This document shows, piece by piece, positions 35,416-46,276 of a DNA stretch of 64,000 bases. The position numbers and the translations under genes are program-made. The notes below the pieces were generated by a model that worked only from the letters and a program-made list of their open reading frames with translations, was not told the DNA's origin and did not search any database. This DNA comes from Hermatobates lingyangjiaoensis (lineage: Eukaryota > Arthropoda > Insecta > Hemiptera > Hermatobatidae). How positions within the stretch are numbered: the first letter of the stretch is position 1; each line of letters starts with the position of its first letter. Where the stretch lies: the NCBI GenBank assembly GCA_026182355.1, contig JAPFBL010001617.1:6883001-6947000 (forward strand), in the 5' to 3' direction.

Positions 35416-36778
35416 CTCGTAAGATGATCCTGGAGTTGGAGCGCTTTCGGACGTTGTCCATCTTCGATCGCAACAAACCTACTGAGCTGTTATCTAGTGG
35501 TTGGTTACCTCTTAAGTCCACTGCTATCCTGATATTATTATTTTGATTTTTTTTGGTTTTTAGCTATTATCTAGTTTGGGTTTTTTATATTTTTTAATTT
35601 CGTCATCCTGCCTGTCCAGTCGTCTTTTTATTTTTATTAGTGATTTACATAAAATATCCGATTGGTAATTTATTTGTTCATTTATTATTTTATTGTTTTG
35701 ATTCATCGGAATTCTTATTAATCAATCTATCATATACCTATATATCTATTATATATATATTCGAGACCTAACTATTGACAAAACCGAAAATAAACTTAAA
35801 TTTAAAAAATATATAAAAAACCAACCGCGACCGATATAACCATACATAATTCTTCAGTTCATCCAAAGCAACAAAAAATTTTTGCCTTTCGGTATATGAT
35901 AGATTGATTAATAAGAATTCCGATGAATCAAAACAACTATAATAAGGAATTAAATATAATTAAAAAAATAGCGACAAATAACGGTTATAAAGCAAGCTTA
36001 ATAGAAAAAAATAATAAAAAATAGAAAGAATAAAATTAATAACAAATACGAAAGCCCTAGCAATAATAAATACGCGTCTATAACATACCTAGAAAATATT
36101 AGTAAAAAAATAAGCGAACTTAATAAAACGATACAACATAAAGGTAGGATTTAAAACTAACAATTCTATAAGTCAAATATTAACTTGCTCAACCGAAAAT
36201 GTAATTAATAAATATGAAAAAAGCGGGGTATATAAATTAAATTGTAGTGATTGTAACCAAATATATATTGGACAGACGGGAAGAACCCTAAAAATAAGAT
36301 TTAAAGAACATCTTAAGTACTATTTAAATAATACAAATAAATCATATTTGCAAACCACCTGACTGAACACGGACATACACCTGACAGCTTAGAAAACACA
36401 ATGGACTTACTATAGACAGGACAGAAAGGACAGAGACTCAACATAACTGAACAAATAGAAATATGTAAACATAAAAATGCGTGTAAATTGATAAATGAAC
36501 AAATAAATTACCAATCCGATATTTTATGTAAATCACTAATAAAAATAAAAAGACGACTGGACAGGCAGGATGACGAAATTAAAAAATATAAAAAATCCAA
36601 ACTAGATAATAGCTAAAAACCAAAAAAATCAAAATAACTAAATAAAATCAAAATAATAATATCAGGATAGCAGTGGACTTAAGAGATAACCAACCACTAG
36701 ATAACAGCTCAGTAGGTTTGTTGCGATCGAAGATGGACAACGTCCGAAAGCGCTCCAACTCCAGGATCATCTTACGAG
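35416..36778. mobile_element. Penelope-like retroelement, fold-back copy
   Basis: The sense copy is about 35765-36778 on the plus strand. Its left flank, 35416-35737, is an inverted copy of the same element made of two joined parts: the reverse complement of the 3' end (36495-36778), then of 35890-35936, with what lies between deleted. The 3' end has a hammerhead-like core: tcgaagat, a perfect ggac-aac-gtcc stem, gaaagcg (36727-36751), mirrored near 35445-35470. A short TA-rich loop (35738-35765) separates the halves. Confidence 0.75.
35765..36615 (+). pseudogene. PLE reverse transcriptase thumb and GIY-YIG endonuclease remnant
   Basis: Translation in shifted frames gives, in order: PTATDITIHNSSVHP and FAFRYMID (35822-35900, PLE RT after the catalytic palm), a KELNIIKKIATNNGY linker, then GVYKLNCSDC and YIGQTGR, IRFKEH (36226-36315), the GIY-YIG nuclease with its Arg and Glu-His positions, FANHLTEHGHTPDS, and a basic C-terminus ending KKSKLDNS-stop (36615). 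At least two frameshifts and several stops inactivate it. The nuclease nicks target DNA for target-primed reverse transcription in intact elements. The RT palm and the N-terminal part are missing. Confidence 0.8.
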
Positions 36779-37904
36779 ATATACTCTCAATTTTGACAAT
36801 TTATATAGCTTTGCATACTGCTCCTCTTTTAATGTTACTCCCTCATTTATGAAGTTTTCATTTTTAATGTAGAGAGAAAAAAAAATAAAATATTATGGCT
36901 AATAGATTAGCTCATGACATGTGTAAATGATGCCAGATTGTGTAGGTTGCACTTTAGTTGAGCCGAAGCTGTGCCTTGTGATTTATTATCTGTGATTTCA
37001 TCCTGCGTGTGGGATGTGCATCGTCAGACTAACTTATAGTCTTCCTTGCCGTCTTTTATTGATAGCTTCATTGTTGCGGTCGCTTTTGCTGATTTGCCAT
37101 TCTCTTTAGTTAGAACAATGTGCACTGCTTATATCAACGTACCTCACCACATTCCCACACTCTTGCAGTATTTTCTATTCATTAGGTGGTTTTTATCTTT
37201 CTAGTTTTGACCTGAAGGCATTGTCAACATAAAATTCCTGTTCATGTAAATTTGAATTAGACAAAGTCCTCTTTAGATAACCTGAGTATTCTTTGAAAAA
37301 TAACTAAATCAGCAACTTTTATGCAATATTGATATAAGCAAGGAAAGTTCAGGTATTTGTTTACTGATTCTATTATTATTTCTCTAATATCTTAGTTTCA
37401 GAATTCAAATTATTACAATTGTATAATACATTTGTTACTATTTCTTCATCTATGAATGAAGTTTTTTTCCAGTAAATATACTTTTCCATTCACCGCATAT
37501 TGTCAACTTTTTGTTTTGTATAATTAATTTTAATGTTATATAGTAAAAAAGTTCTGTCATCCCTTGTCTATTGAATAGATATTGAAAATTTAAGTAGTGT
37601 TTAATTTTGTTTAAATTAAACATGGTTTGATTTCTATATTTTTTAGTGTAATTTTGCAATGTTTTGTGCACATCGTTTCTTTATTCGTGTTTAGTGTAAA
37701 CGTTTTTGTGAAGCCTGGGCAGTTGTGTTTAAAATTTCCTCTCCTAAAATACTTTATTTTAAATCTGTGATATAATATTCATAGTTCTTTTTTTCAAAAT
37801 TGCTTACTGCTGTAAGGTATCTCACTTAAATTCAGGAATTTGTGGTACTTCATATATTATAATTTGTATCTTTTTATCTGTACTTAATTGATGTTTGGTT
37901 TGTT
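36779..37904. other. no gene recognised
   Basis: 36930-37220 is slightly richer in GC and, on the minus strand, has a short frame reading TKENGKSAKATATMKLS; I do not recognise it. The rest is AT-rich. Confidence 0.35.
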
Positions 37905-38450
37905 TTTACTATACTATAAGTAAAGTATAAAATCCTGAAAAATTTTTTAGCGGATTTGATTTGAGCTGATCGTTGAGATTTTATGGGATTGTACGTTTTG
38001 AGGTCCCCAACATCGTTTTATGACGTTTTTTTGATGATGTCGGTGGGTGGGCGAGTATGTATCTATGTAGACGCTACGGTCCAGCATTTTTGATGGATCA
38101 AATTGATATTGTATACAAAAATCGGCTTTTCAGTATAATTAAAACTTTTATGGCTGGAAGCCAGGTTTTTGGCAAAAAAAAAGTCACTTTCCTATCACGT
38201 ATAATTGCTCCCAAACTATACAGCACATCTACACTATAAGGTCTTTTTTTTTGTAAAATATCAATTTGATCCATCAAAGATTCTAGACCGTAGGTATCAA
38301 CAAACTTTGGATACGCACTCTCCCACCCACACACATACACAAACATTATCGAAAAAACTTTCTAAAACGACTTTTGGGACCTCAAAACAAATTCCGTCAA
38401 AATTTTGAGATCGAATTTTTTCACGATCACTATACTTTACTCTTAGTAAA
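37905..38450. repeat. family A 3' ends in fold-back arrangement
   Basis: 37905-38195 is the reversed family 3' end (actatactataagtaaagta, gaggtccccaacatcg, ggtgggtgggcgagt, gatggatcaaattgatattg). 38195-38450 is a forward 3' end (gatccatcaaagattctag, ctcccacccacacac, cactatactttactcttag). They meet at the tttggcaaaaaaaaagtcac block. Confidence 0.6.
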
Positions 38451-38999
38451 TTAATAAAAAAACAGTGCAAATTGAGACCAAACTAGTATGAGCTTTTCGT
38501 AGGCAAATATGTCAATGTTTCCACTTAACAGCTATTCAGTATAATAATTCACCAAAAGATTTACTTTTCAATTTCATGTATTGGACAATTCCCTTGAAAC
38601 TATCAGTTTATAAAAAAAAAACTATAAGCGAACGTTTCAGTATTTATAGTCGTTCATAATGTTGGTAATCAAAACATATTATTAGTAAACACTGTAAAGT
38701 TAAATTTAAATACTAATGATTAAAGGAATAAATAAACAAAGTAGGAAAAATTTAACTAGGAGTTTTAATTAAGTTTTGACTGCTCAAAGTGATTATAATT
38801 TCAATCAAATCTCTCCAGAGACTCTCAGTTTGTTCTATTCAGCAATTTTTTTTTTTTTGATGGATGAGATGTACTATAAAGAGTATCAAAATTTTGAGTA
38901 GTGTATATGTGTAAAAGGATTTTTTGTGGTACAACTACTTAGAAAATGTTTCATAATGGTCCTGCTGTAAGAAGTATGTATATAAAGTATATTATGGAA
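38451..38999. other. no recognisable feature
   Basis: AT-rich DNA with no supported frame. Confidence 0.4.
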
Positions 39000-39440
39000 A
39001 TCAATATTTGGAGGAGCAGAACTTGACTAAAGAATATTAAGAGACGTAAAGAGCAACGTCAAATACAAAAATATAAATGAAAAATTAGCCTGGTCACCTA
39101 TCGTGGAAAGTCATCTTTGAGTAACCTATTTATAAAAACCAATAACCAGATCAAGAACTCTCCATTAACAGAAAGAAATCTGGTTTACGAGTATACTTGT
39201 ACTCATGGGGACTGTGAAACCCAAAACCACTCTTACATTAGTTTGATTACCACTACCCTGGTATGTGCATCAAAGTTCACGATGCACTTGATGGATGGTG
39301 TGCCTAAAAAACATATGTACCATAGGAAGCTCACAACACGAGATTAACCTGAGAGCTGGTTTCCAATACAAAAATTATTAAAAAATAATTAAAACACTAC
39401 ATTAAAAGTTTTATAAGTTCTACCAATATACAAACTGAAA
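39000..39440 (+). pseudogene. second PLE family, GIY-YIG endonuclease fragment
   Basis: The frame at 39117-39347 reads SNLFIKTNN, then NLVYEYTCTHGDC and SYISLITTTL, then FTMHLMDGVPKKHM, and past a stop NNTRLT-ELV. This matches the PLE endonuclease pattern 'VVYEYTCPxGDC...YIGxTTTTLSRRLTMHL...GAPKxHM...HNTRLTRE'. The YIG triplet has become YIS, so the nuclease is dead. The sequence differs clearly from the element at 35.4-36.8 kb. Confidence 0.6.
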
Positions 39441-41111
39441 CTAATTTATGATATTTACATTAATAAACATGTTTTACTGACATGGTAAACTAACTGAATT
39501 AGTGATCATTCCCTCAGAGGTTTATAGAACCTCCTGAGGTCTTTACCATTCTCATAACACGAGCCAGTAAGCTGCAGTGCTATATTTATCACTTTCTTTA
39601 AGTATTGCGCTGATGGTTTACCAACACTACTTCCCTATCTCATTTACTTAAAAATATTCTTCCTGTTTTCATATTTACTCCAACAATCACGTTTAGTCAC
39701 GACCTTCTCTTCTTTATTTAGATTTAGTCTCTTGTTTTAAGCAATCCGTTAAAACTTCGTTCATAAAACTGAGTTTAACTTTGACGAGCACATTAATCAC
39801 AAAAAAAGTCATCTCCGTAACTCTTATATTATAATGCTATTTTATTTTCATAAAATTTTACTTTTCTATGTGCCTGTTTACTTATGTATATCTTTTTATT
39901 AGAAATAATCACTAAAGTTCCAATCAGCATTGAATAATACATCTACTTAAAGAAACATAGGAATATATTTTTGAATTTATATATTTTGAGACATTTAGAT
40001 ACGATTAAATTTTAATTTCTACCAATTTATGTTGTAGGTATTTTTAGTGTTATACAAGTATTGTATCTCTTGAACCATTGTTCAGTTATGTAAGACTAGT
40101 ATCATAAATAGCTGAGATATTTTTTAAACGCAACAGAATACAGTACAGAATAAATTTGAAATCATCAATTACTCAAATTTATTCAATGATTAAATTTGTT
40201 CAAAGATTAAAGGAAACACCGCAGATGTGCTGGTATTTCAGTACTTACATTGTACCTAACTTTCTTCGTTTAAATATTCTTTATATTTAAGCTTATTCCT
40301 TCATTATCACATTATCTTGAACAATAGACAATAAATAATAATTATCAACAACACTTCAACACTTTGTGGTAAATTTTATGGCCTACAAAAGTAATCAGCA
40401 TTTAAGAATAGGATCAAATTTTTCTGTTCCAATTAGTTGAAGGTTTGGTTAGACACTTTAATTAGTTGGGTCTGACTTTATCATACCTTTTTCAGTACTT
40501 GGGAATGTCTTTTGATATTGCTTTTTTATAATATCAGTGACTCTTGTAAATAACTATATACCATTACTATTAGAAATTGTTTATAAGATTTGGTTGATGA
40601 GCGACTTTTCTAATACCAGCAAGGATCCATTACTAAGCCTGAATTTTTTGCAGCATTATATCCAAGATGAATTCTTCAATTCCCCGGATAGCACTTTGAA
40701 TCGAAGTAGACTGCAATGACATCAGGAACTAGAAATAGTCTTAGTAATTTTTTCTTGCTTTCTTTGCAATTTTTAAAAGTAGTTTAACAAATGGAATGAA
40801 TGCATCATCAGAGTAGTGTCTTCAAGCAATGTTCCAATGTCACACCAGCGTGCTGTGATGGATTATAAGGTGTGATTTCACCTAATTCCATGTATTGTTA
40901 TTAATTAACGATTATCTGCAAGTAATATGCCACTATGGAATGTTTGTGATGCCTGCTGTAATGTTAGCAGCTATCATGTAACATTTCCTTATCAGTTGTT
41001 GGCAACAGTTATTTGATTTGATTTGTTATTCGAGATTAAAGAATTGGTTATGCGTACATACAAGTTGAGGTGGCAGTGATAGCGTAAGTTGATTGGATGA
41101 CTTTGTTGCAG
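39441..41111. other. upstream intron of the glypican gene, nothing recognised
   Basis: AT-rich. A cctcagaggtt/aacctcctgagg inverted repeat lies at about 39513-39539. The last 20 bases form the acceptor for the exon at 41112. Confidence 0.4.
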
Positions 41112-41267
41112 AGGAGCTGGTGCTAGTGTGTGGGAAGGGGCCCTGCTGCACAGAGAAGATGCAGCGCCAGCTGAGCGAGCATAGCAAGCGACAGTTCAGG
41201 ACAGCCCTCAACCAAACCCTTGCCTCAGTTTCAGCTCTTCTCAGCAACAGAGCTGTTAAGTTCGATG
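41112..41267 (+). CDS. dlp: glypican (dally-like type), N-terminal core exon
   Basis: Internal exon, 156 bp, phase 1 at both ends. It is bounded by an AG acceptor (ctttgttgcag, ending 41111) and a GT donor (gatg|gtaaca, from 41268). It encodes the start of the glypican core: the cysteine cluster CGKGPCC, then an amphipathic stretch containing RQLSEHSKRQF and a segment ending NRAVKFD. Glypicans are GPI-anchored heparan sulfate proteoglycans of the cell surface. In insects Dally-like tunes Wnt, Hedgehog and FGF signalling. The last base (g) plus the first two bases of the exon at 58060 make Glu, giving the family hallmark KFDEFFK. The upstream exon must end with one codon base and should hold the signal peptide; I did not find it. 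Assignment to the glypican family is secure; dlp rather than dally is from motif similarity recalled by eye. Confidence 0.88.
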
Positions 41268-41439
41268 GTAACAGTTCGATTATTTTAATTTATATAATCC
41301 TAAATACAGTTTAAAAAAAAATTTAACAAGTTAAACCTAACTATATTTTAAAACAATTTGAACATCATTATTGAATTGGTCATTTGATGGATCAGACAGG
41401 TGAGACAGAATTCCTCATGGTATTAATATATCATCTCCT

Positions 41440-41520
41440 GAGCGAGGGGTGTAGGCCAGTTTAGGTGAGGTTGCAGTGGAAGTCCCACAAGGGAACACAT
41501 TCCCTTGTTTACACATTCAT
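41440..41520 (+). repeat. retroposon 5'-region scrap
   Basis: aggttgcagtggaagtcccacaagggaacac (in parts) is shared with 45395-45425 just upstream of the Jockey gag, suggesting a piece of the same Jockey 5' region. Confidence 0.35.
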
Positions 41521-41744
41521 TGTCATTCAGATGTTGTGTTTCAGTTATTTTGTGTTGTTGTTGTTGCTCATTTTGAAAAAAAAACTAATAAAGTCTCCAC
41601 TTAGAAATGTTTATAAAAAACAATGTCTTTTGAGCAGGTCGTGTTTTTGCTCAGATTACATCTATCATTCGTTTTGTTTATGGATATTGTAATTCCATAA
41701 CTCTGAGTGATCTGTGGTCTATTTGTAGTTTAGCGATAACAAAA

Positions 41745-41945
41745 TTTCATATAAACACGTGAAATAACAATCAATGATCAAACCATAATATGAAAAGGAA
41801 AAAAAGACTAAGATCTTTCAACCGTAACAAGTGGTCTTCGTCAGATCCAAAAACCCGACGACCGCTTAACAAGTCGGGTTTGGTCATTGTAGTTTAGATA
41901 AAACATAAGGAAGATCACTACGTGTTCAAAACGCACTGATATCAT
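41745..41945 (+). repeat. two PLE termini in tandem
   Basis: 41748-41880 is a diverged relative of palindrome E5 (acacgtgaaataacaatcaa, accgtaacaagtggtcttcg). 41907-41937 reads aaggaagatcactacgtg then ttcaaaacgcactg, a relative of the terminus at 28.9 kb with the GAAA changed to CAAAA. Confidence 0.45.
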
Positions 41946-42239
41946 TATCATTATACGTTTCTATATAGAGACATAGATTAGTATTTTCCCAAAATGAGTA
42001 AATAACACATAATAACTGAAAGAAGCTCTGAATGACAATGAATGTGCTGATAGATAACTCTCTTGCCCAGGAGGTGATAATTAATACCATGAAGCATTCA
42101 GTTTCAACTATATGATCCTATACTTTTATTATTTTTTCCCTAAAATTCATTGCCATGTTCTAATGATATGTCTGTATAAGTGATATGGATAGTTTAAGTG
42201 ACAAAACATGTATATATTAATAACAATGATGAGACAGAT

Positions 42240-42500
42240 GATGATAAGCCCTTTTTTGAAGTTTTTTCGATGATATTTGTGTAAGTGGGTGGGTGTGTAT
42301 TCAACAGTCCTAGGTACGTTACAGACCTCACTGTTTGATATATCCAGTTAATATTTTATCAAAAATTGTGCCTTATTGTTATTGCGAATATTGCTTGATG
42401 CAAAAGTCGATTTTTTTGGCAAAATGTGATTCTAATCAACATTTTTTTCACTTAATCTGCTACCACTAGAGCTTTGAAACTTTGAAATTATTTTTGAATT
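42240..42500 (-). repeat. family A repeat, 3' section fragment
   Basis: gaagttttttcgatgatatt, gtgggtgggtgtgtat, ccagttaatattttatc and ttttttggcaaaatgtgatt follow family order, diverged. Confidence 0.5.
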
Positions 42501-43549
42501 GATAGAAGGTAACTGCTGTAGTTACGTATTTGTTTTCATTGACTTCAACTAACAATCTATTGATTTCTAACAATCTATTCGAACAGTATTATTGTTTGAA
42601 AAATTAATACAAGACATTTTAGGAAAAGATGTTTTAATAATTTAATATGATATATGAGAAAAATAAAATACTAAAAACTATATAAACAAACACCAAACAA
42701 CCATATATTTTATGGTCTCCAGAGTGAAGGATGTTTGTCTGGACTCTAGAGAGAATGTTACAATATATCTATATGTTGTTCGCTTCAAAATATCTAATTT
42801 TCAGACATATATTCTTTGTGTGTTTAACAACTCCATTATTTTGGTGATAGTGGGATAAATACATTTTCATTCTTTATAACAATGGGCTACTCTTTGTAAG
42901 CCATTTCTCGGGCGATTCTTTCATCTTAAAATTTGGAATTAGATATTGTTATTTTGCGACCTTACAATATAAGGTAAATACAAACGTTGCTGAAAACTAA
43001 AGAATATAGGGGAATAAGGCAGTGAATCAGAACAAAATTTCAGTTCTAATGTTAGGTGAAACAAAAGGAAAACCCATGGTTTTTGGTAACTGTAGAGTAA
43101 TGTAGTGGAAGTAGAAAGGTGGACTTGGTCTAGAGTTGGCACGAAGCCAAGGCTCGTTCCTTTGACTTGACCTTGAAGTTAGATTCACTCGTTCATCCTT
43201 TAATTGATGCAGAAAGGAAGAATTGTTTTGTAAATATCATTTTTAAGATGCATTTTACCAATTTTTATGTCTAAACAACTTAATGTTTCCACATGTTATG
43301 GAGTAAATAGAAAAAAATAATTGATACTTGGAGCCTTCGATTGAAGTCCATGGGGAACTATACATTTTTAAAATGTATATATGTGAAACAGTGAAACTTA
43401 ATGAATATTTAGAAACAGAATAATTCTTTATCTAATAACAAAAATGACCATCAGAGGTACTATTACTTCCATAGAATATATAATCAATGCTATACTTTAA
43501 AAAATATAAAAGAAATAAAGCTATTATTAATATCTTGGATATGACCAAC
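42501..43549. other. no recognisable feature
   Basis: AT-rich intron sequence without a supported frame or repeat. Confidence 0.4.
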
Positions 43550-43799
43550 AAGTCCCTTGTCTTCCATCTTTGACGGAATGAAACATTCTATTATACTTGG
43601 TATTCCAAAATACCATGGAATACCATACCAATTATAGTATTATACTAATACTATAATTATAAATTATAGAATAGTAGAAAATATCATTATTAGTACAGCG
43701 TTAAACAAATGCCACTGTATACACCACATTAGCTGTCTGTCCTTCAGGTTCGTGGAAGAACAAACAGTTGGAACCTCTGACTCTTGAGCAAGTAAACTA

Positions 43800-44200
43800 C
43801 AGTTGACCATGTGCGAAAAACCATGTCTAGCTAACTTGAATTCCTGCGTTAGATAAAGTTTCCCCTTGCGAATTAGTTAACGTCACTGCGAAATAGACTC
43901 TGACGGGCTTTTCAACGGAAAGACATAGTGGCTCGGAATCAATGGTATGGGTGGTATACTCACAGACTCCCCATTCGACACCCAGTCATGATATCCGCCT
44001 CTATGGCATATCTGTGCAGAGCACAAACTCAGAGTCGTGTCCCGTTGCACATTTCACGGGGCAATCAATTTTCGTAACATGAAATTTGTTACTGCCACTA
44101 AATCACAGTATGATGGTGCTCCTACTTGAAGTATATACCTATGAGCAGGCAGTCCAGGAGCAGTCACGGAGTCAAGAAATTCAGTTAGATAATGAACTAC
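43800..44200 (-). pseudogene. Helitron helicase C-terminal fragment, copy 2
   Basis: Minus strand gives PGLLAHRYILQVGAP, a degraded CNGTRL-like region, then IPPIPLIPSHYV. It corresponds to the fragment in copy 1 but with different frameshifts. Confidence 0.6.
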
Positions 44201-44630
44201 TTCCTCATTACTAATCACTCTCTTTACTGACTTGTAAGTTCTTTCCTCGGCTTGATATAGCTTAAGAACTTGTTTGTTGATTTTTTCTGTCTCTGCATAG
44301 TAAGGGTTGTGAATTGCTCCTTCACAAAGCCATTAATTCTGAGTAGATAGTTCATCTTGAACTCTAGGAAACTCCTTGTCAATAAGCTCAAATACGCAAT
44401 ATATTCATATACCCAAATGAAATTAAAATAAACTATCAATACCTACTTGTTACACCTGTATATTTTCAAAATAAACATATCTGTATAGTTAGCCAAACAC
44501 GGCTTAAAAGTTCATAACTTCGCTTCATCGTTGAATATTCAATCCATTCAAAGCTTAGATTTTAAGTTAGGCATACACAAATCTACTATCAAAGTTTCAG
44601 CGTATTATGTCTTATGGTGGCTGAGTTTAC

Positions 44631-44858
44631 TGAATGAATGAATGAATGAAAATTCTTTATTGGGGATTACTCCCAATTTACAGATTTCAGGGGTAGCCGT
44701 ACGGGGGACACTAAGTGTCGCCCACCGGGCTTTTTCCTCTATTGTACAGTATCTTACAAACTAATAGCTTAATCCTAAGTCTTGTGCTTATTAATAATAA
44801 TAATAATAATAATAGTAATAATAATAATTATAATTACAATTATAATGATAACAACAAA
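44631..44858 (-). mobile_element. non-LTR retroposon 3' tail with (TTCA)n
   Basis: Minus strand: a (ATT)n-like stretch, gcccggtgggcgacacttag, ctgaaatctgtaaattggg, the polyadenylation-type signal aataaag, then attttcattcattcattca as a microsatellite tail. This is the layout of a 5'-truncated retroposon ending in a simple repeat rather than poly(A). Clade not identified. Confidence 0.55.
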
Positions 44859-45211
44859 AAATTAAAATCAACTAACAATACCCTCTTGCCATACGTGTGT
44901 ATTTTCAAAACAAACTTGTCTGTGAAGTTAGCAAAATACAGCTTAAAGGCCCATATCTTCGCTTCTGTACTCAATTATCAATCTAGTTAGAGCCTATATT
45001 TTAAGTTAGGCATACACAAATCTAGAGTCAAAGTTTCAGCTCGCTATGTCTCATGGTGGCTGAGTTTACTTGTGACAAACGTTTTTGCTTTAAACGTCCA
45101 TAACTTCACTTCTACGTTGGATTTCCAATCAATTCAATCCAATCAAAGAAATCTTGAAATGAGTCAGTTCTAAGCAATGTACAAACAAAATCATTATTTT
45201 GTTTATATAGA

Positions 45212-45545
45212 TTTAATAAACACAATATTGTTATATAAACACTCAACTTTTCTATTATTTTTTATATGTTTTTTTACTATTTTATTTGAACTTATGAAGT
45301 TATCTGCTGTCTTTGTAACTGATTGTTTTCTACGTTTGAAAAACATAATTTCTCTGTTTACCTGGATACACATAGTGTCAGTTAAGTTAGGTTAGATTGC
45401 AATGGTAGTTCTACAAGGGAACACAGAAAGGCTGAACATTTGCCTTTTGTTTTACCACATAATAAAGATTGATCTTGCATTCGGAGTCCTAAATTCTGCC
45501 TAACTCACATGCATTTAAGGTAGGGGTTTTTAAATAGTCCTGACA
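45212..45545. other. Jockey 5' flank, nothing certain
   Basis: AT-rich start, then the ctacaagggaacaca block shared with 41.47 kb, probably the Jockey 5' untranslated region. Confidence 0.35.
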
Positions 45546-46166
45546 TTGTACAGGCTCAAATGTAACATACAGTTCCACTCTTTCCGCCCTCAGTGGGAAG
45601 AGAGGAACTTTAGGTATGTAATTAGAAATCTTCCTCCTGTTGCCAGGGAAGAAGAAATAAAAACAGCTTTGGAAGAGCAGGGCTTGAAGGTGAAGTCCGT
45701 GACCCAGATGACATCCTCTCGGCTGTTTAACAAGGAATCGGGCCAGCCTAAGAAACTTAGGCTCTTTGAATTTGTTACCTCCTCCAAGGAGGTAGCAATT
45801 ACAATCCTTCTAACTTTTGAGGTGAAAGTTGAGAGATCCAGAAAGAGCGCTGGACCTCCTCAATGCCATAGATGCCAGCGTGTAGGCCTCACGCAGGCAT
45901 TTTGTCACATTCACCCAAAATTTTTTAAATGCTCTGGAGCGCACCACTATAAAGAGTGTAAAAAGCCAGAGGATGTGCCACCCTCTTGCTCTACCAGAGG
46001 AAACACTCAGCTAATTACAGGGGTTGCGCATACATTAAGGCGCAAACAAAGAAGAGGAAGCCTAAGAACCCCCTTGTCAAAGAGTCTTACAGACAGGCTC
46101 TTGGCACCTCCAACCAAAATGCCTCTTCATCCTGTCAAGTTCCACAAGAGGATAACGACCTCTTGA
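45546..46166 (+). pseudogene. Jockey retroposon ORF1 (gag-like nucleic-acid binding)
   Basis: About 200 residues open. It begins with a PRE_C2HC-type domain (FRYVIRNLPPVAREEEIKTA ... ALEEQGLKV), then retroviral-type zinc knuckles. Knuckle 1, CHRCQRVGLTQAFC, has Leu where the chelating His should be. Knuckle 2 keeps CSGAHHYKEC but its leading Cys is Phe (KFFKC). A third begins PPSC and is disturbed by a frame change near 46010. ORF1 binds element RNA in intact copies. Start is not a native one: the 5' end is truncated or degraded. Confidence 0.75.
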
Positions 46167-46276
46167 TGGTCATTAAGGCACTAAAAGACAGCTCGTTATT
46201 GTCTCGCCTAGCTGCGGCAGTAAAGTTGTCTAAGGAGATAGACAACATTTCCTTACGGTATCATTGCCCTGCTGTC

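Larger units (their letters stand above)
43550..45211 (-). mobile_element. non-autonomous Helitron, copy 2, interrupted
   Basis: Same family as 17043-18411. The 5' end on the minus strand is intact, A|TCTATATAAACAAAAT at 45211. The 3' hairpin (ccatctttgacgg, about 43569-43581) has one changed base pair and no CTAG follows, so the end is decayed. A non-LTR tail at 44631-44858 interrupts it; flanking Helitron sequence (44419-44630 and 44858-45070) is duplicated. Confidence 0.72.

Noticed and set aside
44715..44990. Asn-rich protein (poly-Asn)
   Set aside because: Translation of an (AAT)n-type stretch within a retroposon tail.
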